Below are positions 1 through 11,229 of a stretch of DNA of 64,000 bases, piece by piece. Location of the stretch: positions 45,365 to 109,364 of the forward strand of contig LVLI01000388.1 in NCBI GenBank assembly GCA_001687465.1, read 5' to 3'. The DNA is from Halocafeteria seosinensis (lineage: Eukaryota; Sar; Bigyra; Bicosoecida). The translations under genes and the position numbers were made by a program. The notes below the pieces were generated by a model, which was not told the DNA's origin, did no database searches, and worked only from the letters and a program-made list of their open reading frames with translations. Position 1 is the stretch's first letter; every line of letters starts with the position of its first letter.

Positions 1-141
1 CTAGCGAACTCATAGATCCTCATGCGAGACGGACGAAGAAAATTTTGCCACACTTCGCAATTCCACAGTGGCGAAATACCGGGTAGAAGGGTGAGAACAT
101 TCAGAGTTCGCTGAACCCGCCCAGTAGAGGAGAAGGGCGAG

Positions 142-435
142 TTGCTGCTACCACTTCAGTCTGCACTACCACGACTCGTTGATTCCAAAGCGATATATGG
201 AAAACCCCTAGGAACGAAGGATCTAGCACTGTCTGAACATACAGCACATGCATTGCGTGGTCTTCTGGTTGAAGTTGGCGTCAGCGAGCAAGGAGCAACT
301 ACAGTACACTTGTGGTATATGGAGAACAGAACCACACTTGGTTGTAACCCCAAATTGGTGGCACTAAAAAGAAGCATGGAAAGCAGGAATAGAACTGCAG
401 GCCACGGTGAGAATATTGACCAACTCAATCTTTAA
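142..435 (+). mobile_element. Possible degenerate Ty1/copia RNase H fragment
   Basis: The + frame reads, in order, an LQSALPRLVDS stretch, KDLALSEHTAHALRGLL, a TTVHLWYMENRTTLGCNPK stretch and a basic KRSMESR segment. Ty1/copia RNase H domains have the same order (a SKLQ..VALS lead, the EAEYxALSEAxxEALWLRxLL helix, a CDNQSAIxLAxNP strand, then KRTKHID). The key acidic residues are lost (EAEY is KDLA, CDN is YMEN), so any such copy would be dead. No LTR, integrase or reverse transcriptase was recognised nearby. The resemblance is weak and by eye only; it could also be chance. Confidence 0.25.
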
Positions 436-1428
436 GACAACCCAACTACAGGCTTCGCACCCTCAAAACCGGACCTTAATGAAACATCGCTGATGAAAGG
501 TCGCTGGGAGAGTTCACGTGTGTACGGGTATTGCTCAGACCGGAAGACGTGTCGAGTTCACCCAAGAAATGGCCGACATGGTAAAGATATTTTCCACTGA
601 AATGGTTGTAAACGGGAAGCCCTTGCTCTTCGTCATCAGGGAACCTGCTTGAAGGCAAGCAGCAGCTTCCCAGTGGGAACAGTTTCGTTCAAAGAGTCCA
701 AAACTTCGTCAAAGGGTCTTCAACAAGCCTTTTCAAGATGGGGAGACGATGCCGTCTTTGCCGGTGGAACCCTCGACGTCTTCCTCCCATGCCTGGACGA
801 AATGTCCACAGGTCATTCACGCAAGAGATATGTAGTCAACCAGTGCAACTACCAACTACTACTGTAGGTACAAGTTGTAGTCCCGGTGTGCGAATTCGAA
901 TAAATTCTTCATACAGCTACATATGTATGTATGTAACGGCTTCATTACAGGGCAATGCTGGCATGTCGGAAACCATTCGAAGGGTTAATGACAATGTATC
1001 CAAGAAGAGTGGTATGGAATCTCCCAAAAAGGCGTACCCAGAAGCTTACTCCAGCCTCCCGTCCCTTAATTTCCCCCATCGACCGAGATACTGCGAGGGT
1101 ACAACTAGAACTCATGCGACTCAAGTGACACTCGTATGATAGACCGCCCATCTGACAGCTACTGTCTGTACTCTGTGTTTCGTGAAAACTCCAAGTCTAC
1201 CACACGCGTACCCGACTATAACATGCAGTCTGTACTGTAAAGAACCCGCAACTATGTATTCAATACGACCGGACATCAACTACTGAGCCCAGGTGAACCA
1301 TCCTTTGTACACACTTCAAGCTCTATTCAATTTGAATCTTCTTAAAATGTTGCCCAGTTTATTTCAACAATAGCAAAGTGATTTGAAGAGCCCTGGAGCT
1401 GGAGCAAAGTAAACATGCAAACAAATGA
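436..1428. other. Gene-poor stretch
   Basis: Several short open frames occur on both strands (about 60-130 codons). None shows a recognisable domain, a good start context or splice sites that join to anything. I see no gene here. It may hold decayed mobile-element sequence linked to the fragment just upstream, plus the 3' flank of the chromodomain gene. Confidence 0.4.
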
Positions 1429-3655
1429 TCAAGAGTTGTGATCTCCTCTAGTGGGAAGCTGTCCAAATCTGGGGCTCTCAGATATCCACTGCAGCTCATC
1501 TAATGATACGGGGCAAAGGTCGGAGTATAACAAGCTTTGGTCCCCGTTCACACGTTTGCTTAAAGAGCCAACTTCACTGGTTTCCCCCTTGCCATCTTCT
1601 ACAGCAATCATAAATTCGTAGGCGGGGTTATAGTGAGTCTTCTTAAAGGGGCCTAACGGGCGCGAAGTAAAGTGCTCCTCGTCAAGGAATACTGAAAGTT
1701 CCTCCCGCGGCTTCTTTTGAGAACTTTCTTGGCTCTCTTCGACTGTGGATTCAGGCGACTGTCGTTTACCGGATCTTCCATGGTCAATTGCTGGAGAAGA
1801 GGCAGTGTGCTTTGCTACGTCTTCACTCACTACCGATCCAAGTCGCTTGCAAATGGCTCTCTCAACGTCATCCACCCGAGCACCGTATTCTCCAATATCA
1901 TGCTTGAGTTGAGATTTCGGAGAGACAGAGAACGCAGGCAACGAGGGAAACCGAGCGCGTCCGTTGGACGACAACTTTGCAGACATCGCGTACTGTGGAT
2001 AGTCATAGTTTCTGCCACTCCCAATACTCATTACTGTATCTCCCCGCTCCGCAACCCAAACAGCACCAGGCTGGCCAAGATGTGCTGCTGTATATCTCGA
2101 GTGACTTCTACCACGAACCCTCTCTAGCTTTGCTTCTCGGACAAACACAGAAAACTGCGACTCCCTATACCTTTGTTTTTGACTGTGCTGATGTTCCTTT
2201 TCATTCTCTATGTGATGCGCCGCAGAAGACATCTCCGCGCTGTTACCATTGCCTGCTTGAGCATTGGCGGAAGATGGGGGTTTGGAGCAGCCGCTTTCAT
2301 CTGGCTGGTCCGCAGAATCTGTATTGGTCGATGAGAGGACTCTCGCTTTTTCGTGGATGCTCTTGTATTTCTCCAAAATGTTTGCTGCTGATTCTGAGTC
2401 CAAACCTTGATGGTCACTGTAGTAAACATCCGCAGCAGTTAGCTTGTTTCCAGGTAGCACTTGTAGCGAGGAAGCAGTTTCTTTTCGATACTCTTTTGCC
2501 AGATCTACTAGCTTTTCTCCAGCACTTGTGGGATTCTGCTCAACCACCTGAACGGCATCGTCAACGGCTTTCCAAAGTACGTCTTCGTGAATGTCTTCCA
2601 AGCCTACATATTCCACAGTCTTCGTAGTTCTCCAAGGAGGAATCATCCCAAATAAAAAGCTTGGGACGGTACGGCTTGTTACTGGTTTCTCCTCGTGCTC
2701 TTTCAACATAAACTCAAAGCTGGCCTGAGACGGCAACTTATGTTTCTCAATGGTATTCGTGGATATCGTATAAAACGGCGCAATAATTGGGGACGAGAGG
2801 TTATTACGGGCGTGGTACTCTACTTGCAACTCCGGGCACTTCATGTTACAAGCATGAATCCATGACGAGTTAGCCGGTGATACTCCTTTCCATGCCACTA
2901 AGTATTCCAAGTGATTCTTCTGCGGAGTCGTATGAATACCGCGACTGTCTTCCTATCCAACAGAGTCATACACATGCTTACCTCAGTAAATCGGTGGCTT
3001 ATTATTCCGACTACCTCATGGCAATAATACACGATACCATCGCATCCATAAAATCCTCCTTCGACAGCAGCATGCTCAAGTGGCGTAGGAGCCGTAGTCT
3101 TCTTCAGTTCTTCTCGAGTAGCTTCTTTACCATGGCGCGCAACATGCTCAAAGATTCTCAGTCGCCTAAGGTGCACTTCGACATCATCTTGATACACCTT
3201 TTTACGAGGTCCTTTACGTGCCGGGGTGATTAACTTCCCTTTGTATCGCACCGTCCTTGAGGAATCAAGCCAATGAGCCAGTAGGTCCTGAATCCGTTGA
3301 ATCTCTTCCGGGGTCCCACGAATAGCCCCGGTGACAAATTGGTTTAACTTCTTTTCGCTGCAGGGCACATAGAAATATAGTCATGTGTTAAGAAACAGAC
3401 GAGACAGACAGAATGTTGAGAGCTGCAAGGCATGACGTGAGCTTACCTGAGGCCTAGCATGTCAGCCACCACCTTCAATGGCACCCCCGCTGCTTTGAGG
3501 GATCCTTTGACCTGCAATCATCATATTTCCCAAATAGAATAGAAAATGAAAAAAATGGAGTGAAATATGATGTCTAATGCACCCCATACGTCGTCTTGCA
3601 CTCTCTTGGAGATTTTCAGCCCTCCCGGCTGCTGTTGCACTTGGTTGGCCGCCAT
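1429..3655 (-). CDS. Chromodomain protein, likely chromatin reader
   Basis: Four exons join cleanly: 3655-3590, 3511-3447, 3357-2982 and 2919-1429, giving 665 residues from ATG at 3655 (MAANQVQQQPGG). A chromodomain lies at about residues 152-207 and spans the last intron: EVVGIISHRF, then EYLVAWKG, then the closing helix MKCPELQVEYH. Chromodomains bind methylated histone lysines through three aromatic residues. Here the tryptophan of AWKG is present, but the aromatic two positions after WKG is replaced (WKGVSP), and the usual TWEP is SWIH, so methyl-lysine binding may be weak or altered. A helical segment (residues about 23-75) precedes it. The rest is low-complexity, Ser/Glu-rich and probably disordered, with basic clusters. 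It is divergently paired with the USP gene. The family call is firm; the role is inferred. Confidence 0.8.
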
Positions 3656-3975
3656 ACTGCAGTGGTTCTATCCATCTATCCTTCATTAATAAATGAGGTT
3701 GTACCGTATCATCCAGGAACCTCGACGGGCCGACGACGGCACGACTGTACAAATCGACAAATTGCAGTACAATGTACAAACGACACTGTGAAGCAATTTG
3801 ACTTGAAGCCTTTTGTTGAATACCGGTATCATACCCGGCGGTATGCCTGGAGTTGACTGTTTGTTGCGCCACAGTTTCCTTGTCCATTTTAGTTTCCTCT
3901 TGATGGTCTGGCCATGACTCGGGAGAAACATTGTCTTCCTCCTCCTGGCATCCAATACACAGCTTGCTGGGGACC
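3656..3975. promoter_or_regulatory. Shared divergent promoter region
   Basis: This 320-bp gap separates the start codons of the chromodomain gene (-) and the ubiquitin protease gene (+), so it must hold both 5' UTRs and promoters. I see no clear TATA box or repeated site. Open frames on the minus strand here are shadows. Confidence 0.5.
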
Positions 3976-6900
3976 ATGCCGACAACACGTCGTAGTCTGA
4001 GGAAGCGCAGCTCTCCAGCGAAGCAAAATGGAGCTATTCGGGCTCATTCACCCACCAAGAAGCAGAAATCCAAGACACGGCGCTACCACCGTCGCCGCCC
4101 GAAAAGCAGTGAAGAGAATGTCAATGGAACGAGTTCTGGTCCGGCTATTATACCTCATGAAGGGGAGTTCAAAATCTGCCACCATTTTCAATGCATTCGG
4201 CGTGAACAAGTTGCTCCTGTGCTGTCCAGACCTCATAAATGGAGCTGCCAAGGTACGCTCGTTTGTGTCTCTATGTTTGCCTGAAAACCTCGGCGGCCCT
4301 CAACGGTGTCGATGCAGTCTGTTGCACCACCCAGGAAGTGTTCGTGTGCTTAACGTGTGGGCACCGAGGCTGCTCTCGAGGGGTCGATAAACACGCATAC
4401 GCCCACTTCGAAGAGCACCCGGATCATCCTCTGTCGATGCAAGTGCCAGGTGCGATTGTGTACTGCTACCAAGGTAAGCACCTGGAACTGCACCGGCTAT
4501 GGGGTTTATTGGAGGAATCTGGATTGGAGGTTTGCAGATGAGGAATGGGTACTACCGGATGCTGACAACAATCGGCATGACTTGACGCTATTACGGCAAA
4601 CCGTGTATATACTTGCGCAAGGAGCGGTGCCGTAAGTGCCAGTCGTTTTCTCTACACAACTGCTGCTTGCTTTGACGGTGCGTGTATCGTGTACAAACAG
4701 GGGAATGATCACAAGACGGGGGACGCAGTTCTCTTCGGACAAAAGTCTTGGCGTTTCTCAGCCATCTCTTGCTAGATTGCCATCGTGGGATGAAGGGGAG
4801 CAGAAGGTCGCTGGATCACCACAAGCGAGGAAAGGAGTCCTGCCAGGTCTCAGCCAGGCCGACTTAGACGAAGAAGTTGAGTCTGATCGTCTAGCTACGG
4901 CCAAACAGTGGCATCTATATCGCACTCTAGCAAGAGCATTTCTGGCTTGGCACTCGGGTGTCAAAAACAAATTTGACGAGAAAAGCCCATTCCCGGACGA
5001 AGCCGAATACATCTCCGAAGATGAAGACCAGGACCAGAAAAGAACTGATACCCAAGAAGAGATGGATTATCGTAGGTTTTACTTGTACCCAGAAGATGCG
5101 AGAGAATTAGATTTGTCCATCGCTGGCACCGTGTTTAACCTTCAAAAAGTTCCTGCTGTACTTCGGCACCATAAATCGAAGAAATACGGCGATTACTATA
5201 CCGATATACCGACGGTACGTTTTGCGCTTCGGATGACTAGTCTTGTGGATGTTTGAAGAAGAGAGTGTCCAAATTTGCAGGATTCGTCAATGAGTGCGCA
5301 GTTAGCGAGAAGGAGTACATTGCCGAAAGGGAGAACAGGTTTGAGGAATCTAGGTATGCCCGTCTTCGCTTTTGATTCATGTACCTATTTCTTGAGCGGA
5401 TCAGCTTTCTTGCTACAGGAAATACATGTTTCATCAATAGTGTTCTTCAGTGTTTACTTCATACGCGAATGTGGAGGAAGTATTTCTTGAAGCTTAAGCA
5501 ATTTACTTATCCCAGCAATGCTCCGTTTCCGTCCAGCGCATCCAGCAGTGAAGCGACAAGTTTCACGTGTACTTCCGACGGCGGAAATAGCAATACTTCG
5601 GCAAGTAGTATAGCTCATGCTACTCCAATGTTGTGGAGGCAAGATACGAGCGCGGTGTACTCTTACATGGAAAAACCTTCAAAGAAGAATACATTGGGAG
5701 AGGCCAGGGGTATCACTGAAGAGAAGGAATCCAGCATGGATGGTGGTACTGGGATCAGCTCTGGAGGTTCTGGAGCTCGAAGTGGGACGATACATTCTGT
5801 CGCTACTCGCTCGCCTTCGTTAGGACCGAGGCTTACCTTGACTCCCGCAAAGAATACTTACGAGAACGAGCCTATGAGTCCCTCGCCCTCTCCCTGGGGC
5901 CTAGATGATTTTCAGCTCGACGCACCAGCGCAAGATCAAGAGTCCCCTCATGGCACAACAGAACTTCATCGGCAGACTTCCTTTAGAGAACATCCTGACC
6001 GACAAGAAGGCCATGACAACAATGAGACTATGGTTGCTGGATTTATGTTCTACTCCAAGGATAGCACGCTTGGTGTCGAAATGAGTAACGTTGCACGCCT
6101 CCTCTGGTCAGGGAGATGGGCAGTGATAACGCCGTATGCCTTCATTGTTGTAAGTGCATCTATGGTTCAATCGTATATGATAGTGATTTTACGGAGCTGG
6201 AAATCTTGTTCGCAGACTGTGTGGCGTTTGCTTCCGCATTTTAAAGGCTACAACCAACAGGACGCTCAAGTATGTTTATACAAGAGTAATTCCGCGTGCC
6301 AGTTGGTCTGAATTTCTGAGCGCCGAAATGCAGGAATTTTTTGCTGCCCTCGTAGATTCGATGCATGAGGAAGCTATGCGTGGAGGAATTCCACAGGACA
6401 TTTATGAAAGCTTTCTCGAGAATTCAACAAATGACAATGCAAAACCAAATGGCTCTACGGAACTCCGAAGTAGCAGTGCCCTCCGTTCTCTACCAGCATT
6501 CCGTCCACCCAAGAAGGTAGGTAATACGAAGTCCAGTGGTCAGACGGCACAGCCTCAGGCGAAGACAAAACGATTAGGAGTAAGAGCATCCTCGATGAAA
6601 CGGGTGGGAGGAAAACGAAAAGAGGAGGAACCCCCGGCAACTCACCATGAAGGGCCGTTATTTTACCGATACCAACCGTCTGATCACGTGGCCACAACTG
6701 TGTGTGGGACGATGATAAACCGAATACAGTGCTCAAAGTGTCAGCATGAATCGACTCAAGAAGAACCGTTCTCGCATCTTAGTGTTGATGTTAGCGCCCC
6801 GCGCATCAAAGCCATGTCTAAAGGAGATTTGGAAGATTGCCTCCATGAAATGGTCCAACCCGAAGAGCTGAGTGGGGACAATGCCTACTACTGCTCTTCC

Positions 6901-7643
6901 TGCTGTGAATATGTGACGGCACACAAACAACGGATGCTCAACCGAGTTCCATATGTAAGGATTTCTTCATACTTGCTTCGACTCTTGGGAACCTTAGTGA
7001 TTGATCTTGAACTGCAGGTCCTAGTCATTCATGTCAACCGAGCACAATGGTCTCTGCAAGGTGCTAAAACCAAGATTGATAAATTTATTTCTGTAAGTCG
7101 TGTTTGATAAGTTAGTGGAGGCAGTTTACTTGACCTGTATGTGATTGAATGTCCTGCAGTACCCACTCGACGATTTTCGTCCCTACCGTTACGTTTATAG
7201 TGAAGCTCATCCTCCTTTAAACCAGGTGTCGGCGGATACCGGGGAATATCAGGACTCTAATGATGCTCCCCGCACACACAGACGCCGAGGATCAGTCTCC
7301 GCAGAAAGCGCTCAGTCCCTTTGGACTCCGGTAGAAGCGAAACAATTTACGGAGCTTCCTGAGTACAAATTGGTAGGACTGGTTGAGCACAGTGGGCGCG
7401 GAATCGATCGGGGTCACTACATCTCATTTTGTCGAGATCCCTTCCCTAGAGATGGTAGGTGAAGTCCTATTATCTGTGTCGGCCGCGACGACTGTGAGGA
7501 TGATTAGTGTTCCCGTTGCAGATACCTGGCATTTGTATAATGACCATCATGTAACCTTGGCTAGCACCGAGCAGGTTGCTCATACTCAGGCGTATATATT
7601 GTTTTACGAGCGCGTTGACAGCAGGAATTACCCAACTTGGTAG
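3976..7643 (+). CDS. Ubiquitin carboxyl-terminal hydrolase, ZnF-UBP USP
   Basis: This is a cysteine protease that removes ubiquitin from proteins. Eleven exons: 3976-4252, 4318-4473, 4538-4631, 4701-5214, 5281-5353, 5419-6149, 6216-6269, 6334-6954, 7018-7092, 7160-7454, 7522-7643; 1003 residues. A basic N-terminus (RRSLRKR) precedes a zinc-finger UBP domain at about 68-145 (CHHFQC, VCLTCGHRGC, then spaced His). The USP core starts at GLRNLGNTCFINSVLQCL with catalytic Cys about 375, continues with GYNQQDAQEFF, two CxxC pairs of the finger, and ends with catalytic His about 951 (GIDRGHYISF) and WHLYNDHHV. Two insertions, Ser-rich (about 390-600) and basic (about 670-740), enlarge the core. The ZnF-plus-USP layout resembles the USP3/16/22/45 group, several of which act on histones. 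All catalytic elements are present, so it is probably active. Confidence 0.92.
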
Positions 7644-7941
7644 CCTAGTGGTTGCGGGTAGTTCGAATTACCACAGGTTTCTTCCCTGTGGTACACAGCG
7701 GTAGAGGTAGAGACACAAACTCAGTCTCCCTACTATACACGTTGCGTATTCTCTTTAATGTATTTGAAAGTGAATACACCACCACAACGGTGAGTGGAAC
7801 TCCACTTGAACAAGAAAACTGTACGAGTAAGACTTAAGTTACTTAACCCTTTCCAAATTGATTATTAAATTCCACTTCACTGGATTGTTGACGAAATGAA
7901 TGTTTTTGAAATAGTTTGTATAAAGGAAAATAGTGGTAATA

Positions 7942-8553
7942 ATGGAGTACTTGAATACATTACAAAGTACGAGTGCTGAAGTTAATGCTTTAGGCGCTTT
8001 ACTGACCGATTCCAATGGGTTTACGATACAAGGTGCGCAGACTTACCTCCGTAATTTATTTTTTTTTTAAAGAGCTATCAATCCTCGTGCAGCATCGGGC
8101 GAATTACCGCTGGAGAGTGGCCCTTACATCCGATCGTTGTGTCAACGAGCGCATGCATTAGCGAAAACGACGGGGGAATCCACCAGTGGAGGCCCTCCCG
8201 TGGTGACTATCGAGACCAAGGACCGCCATATTACAGTCCGTTCCGTCGATGACCACGACCAACAGTACTCTCTGGCTCTCATCTCAGACGCGAACCAGGT
8301 GAATGCCCCATTGAAAGTGAAAAAACCAGCACATGACAGCCAATTGGACCATGGAGCCAAAGGCGCCTCGGGGGGCCAAGGAAGCCAGCATGAAGAAGGG
8401 GCCAATGAAGGCCCCAAGGCCACGTCGGATGAACATGATGAAGAGGATGACGAGCAGAATGAAGAGTATGCCGAACGAGAGGACCATCCTATGGAAGAGG
8501 ACGAAGAAGATGACGGCGGTGGCCATCATCGAAGAGGGGATTCTGAATACTGA
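7942..8553 (+). CDS. LAMTOR5/HBXIP-like Ragulator subunit with acidic tail
   Basis: Two exons, 7942-8032 and 8075-8553, give 189 residues. Residues 1-100 follow the small roadblock-type fold of LAMTOR5: a first helix, ALLTDSNGFTIQ (like the LCTDSQGL strand of the human protein), a long helix (PYIRSLCQRAHALAK), then strands PVVTIETKDRHITVRS and QQYSLALIS. LAMTOR5 is part of the Ragulator complex that anchors Rag GTPases and mTORC1 to lysosome-like membranes. Unlike typical LAMTOR5 (about 90-170 residues, no tail), this one has about 85 extra residues rich in Asp, Glu, Gly and His. The intron acceptor (AAAGAG) is not the usual CAG but sits after a T-run and gives the right phase. The homology rests on pattern, not a search. 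Confidence 0.72.
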
Positions 8554-8672
8554 AAGCCATAACACACTATGGTAGCTATATCATCAGAGGAGTGAATCAG
8601 GGTATGGGTACGAAATGTATACATGTGCTTGGAGTGCATTACAACTTGTCTCAATTATTGTTGTGAGCGTAT

Positions 8673-10937
8673 TCACACTTGTTGACCACTTACGCATAAC
8701 ATGCCTCGGGCCTTGGTATTTGGGTTGCCACCTGCACGTGGTAAAGGGGGAAGGGCATTGCCGCAACGTGTGTTTCCAGAGGCTTCTGAAAAATTGGGGT
8801 TCTTGCGGGGAGGGGCAGTTCGTTGCGGGGGAATCACCGACGTTATCTGACTCGAACTCGAGGAGATAATACCCTGTATTGCTGACTCTGCGCTGTTTTC
8901 ATCCAAAGCTGCTCGTGATGGTTGTTTTGGTTGCACTCTTCTTGGAGGTAACTGTCTTGATGTCGCGGGGATCTGTCGTGAGACCGTACCAGCCATGGTA
9001 GTAGAATTACCGCGGACAGTCATCAAACTAGGTAGAGTCTCCGGAGACTGCGTAGTATAGTCCTCCTTTTTGGACTTCCACTTCTGTGCTTGCGTTCGTC
9101 GAGTGAAACAATTTCTTTGTTGCTTCTCTTTAATTTGCTCCTTGGGTGCTGATAATGGTTTGGCACTTGGACGATGAGCATGGACGTGCTCTTCGTGAGA
9201 TCCAACTATGGAAGCTCCCCGAATGTCTAGTGATACGTCACTATGCTCTGTATTGGGTCGGTCAAAACTTGTACAATTCTCTTTATCAGAACCATTAGGA
9301 GAACTCGGTGACGAATTTGCCTTCTTCCGCCCTGCGATCCCAGGCACCGAAATTTAAGCAGGAACTATCCTAACCAAAACGTGGCTGGCACGTGCACATA
9401 CCGACAACGTTGGTGTTTAAGATCAATCCAGGCAGTATTACTTTGTGTTGACAACTAAGGGCGGGACATCTGTAATGTTTTCCCCGGAAATGATCTTCTA
9501 GACAATTCTGCGGATAAAAGAAAAAAAAAAAGCTAATCGACTGGAAGAAACTTGCCCAGAAGGACGAAAATAGTAGCTTACCTTATGGATAAGGTGATAA
9601 CACGGCAGCACACAACAGCCGGAATCATCCGTCACCAATAGTCGTACATTCATACCACAATGAACGCATGTCTGTTCGTCAAACCGCGTTGTGGCAGTCT
9701 TGAGTCTCGTTCCATCTTTCCGGCTCCACTGTTGGATACAGTTAGAAAGATATTGAAACAGCTCAGGAGATGAATTGATTCGATCCAGCTCCAAGAGTCT
9801 TTCGTAATCTTCATGGGTGATTTCTCTGTGCTCTAGTTCCTGTAGACTTTCGGGTAAAGGCTGCATATTGCTCGTTCCGTCACATTCTCGTGGAGCGGGG
9901 ATCCAAGCACAGTTGCCGGGCCGATCTTTCCGAACTATCGCATGGCCTTTGTGCCGACAACGATGGAAGCAACGACTGCAAAGGTCTGCTTCGTCGCATT
10001 CAATGCATCTATACCGGCATCCATATAATGGTTTTGTTCCACATTCGACACAAACAGTCCCAAAGTGCACGTTTTTGGGTTTCTTGCGGCTTTTCTCCTT
10101 GAGATCCTCTTGCAGTCTTCGAAGCACTTCGGGTGCTTCTCCCCATTCATGGCGGCAGAGCGGGCACGTAACGGCTTCATTGTGTGAATTGCGATGCTCT
10201 GCCCAAGCTTTCATGCACTTAACATGGGCATGCTTTTCACATGAATGGCAGAAGGTAAGGAACTCTTCGGGGATAATGTCAATCTGACAAATCGGGCACA
10301 CTTCCTCCGGGTCCAATTTCCGAACTGGCCGAGAACCTTTGCACACTGTCATGGGGTTTGCATCAATGTCTTCTTTTCTCTCTTTCTGATGCTGGTCACG
10401 CTCTTGCTGCTCCTGTTGTCGTTGTCTGCGTTCCTCGGCTAGGCGTTCCCGGTTGTCCGTCAAGTGTTGCAACTCCCGTTCGGAGAGAGACTGGTTCACA
10501 AGCACCGGGTCATTCTCTTCAAGCTGAAAGATGCGTACGAGGACAAAGACAATATGCAAGCATACTCCAAACTTGGAGTTTTTACACGAACAACACTTGG
10601 ACGGGGTCAATGAACTCAGAGTTACACGACTCGGTTTGTGTTCCTCTTCCGCGCGGACGACAAACGACAGAGGTCCTTGTTCCTTCAGCAGGAACAATCG
10701 GCAATTTCGCAGCTTCTCCATGACAATCTTCAGCATCTGTTTGGGAGTCATGTCGCTCTGTTTACCTCGTTTTCGCCTCCGTATCGTGCTCGAGGTATCC
10801 ACTTCACAAGCCTCATGATGACTGATTTGGTCCATTTCTGAACGGTCCGTTCCTCCTTGAGACCGCGCGCTGCCTTGGTTGCCAGGAATATCTCCATTTG
10901 AGGCACCAGTAGGGCCTCCAGAGGCAGCTGCCATCAT
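8673..10937 (-). CDS. E3 ubiquitin ligase, SWIM-RING-ZZ-RING (ZSWIM2/MEX type)
   Basis: Three exons, 10937-9582, 9507-9402 and 9331-8673, give 706 residues from the ATGATG at 10937. Domain order: SWIM zinc finger at about 114-130 (CCSCKNSKFGVCLH, CxCxnCxH); a coil rich in Gln, Glu and Arg (160-190); first RING at about 214-262 (CPICQ, HVKCMKAW, CPLC); a ZZ zinc finger at about 291-335 (CVECGTKPLYGCRYRC, DLCSRCF); a second RING-like finger at about 437-480 that spans the first intron (CVHCGMNV, CYHLIHK then NCLEDHF and RCPAL). This is the layout of ZSWIM2/MEX, a self-ubiquitinating E3 ligase. The remaining C-terminus of about 220 residues is Ser/Pro-rich and disordered. It converges with the LAMTOR5-like gene. 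Confidence 0.88.
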
Positions 10938-11229
10938 GCTTGGGGGTGTATCAATCTCGTAGCATGGAGAGACCGTTAAGCTCGCAGTGCACAACTTCAA
11001 CTACAGCTGATTTCGTCGTGAATGCCGCGCTCCATCAAGCCACAACCATTCTAAGACAATTATATATTTTGGTTCACATGTTTCATTCCTCCATACTAAG
11101 AAATAACTCCTTCTAAGCAGCAGAAAATAGTCCCAAGGGGAAAAGGCAACGAAAAGTTTGCACGCTTTTTGGCGGAAATAGACGATTGGAGACTCGTGGG
11201 GTTGTATATTGGCTGTTTAGGGTACAATC
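10938..11229. promoter_or_regulatory. Divergent promoter between ligase and PDZ genes
   Basis: The two start codons lie 292 bp apart and face away from each other, so the stretch must carry both promoters. It includes an AT-rich block near 11055-11110. No specific site could be assigned. Confidence 0.45.

Noticed and set aside
3462-3977. 171-codon minus-strand open frame over the divergent promoter
   Set aside because: It overlaps exons 1-2 of the chromodomain gene in another frame and has no domain. The frame beginning MAANQVQQQPGG with two good introns explains the region better.
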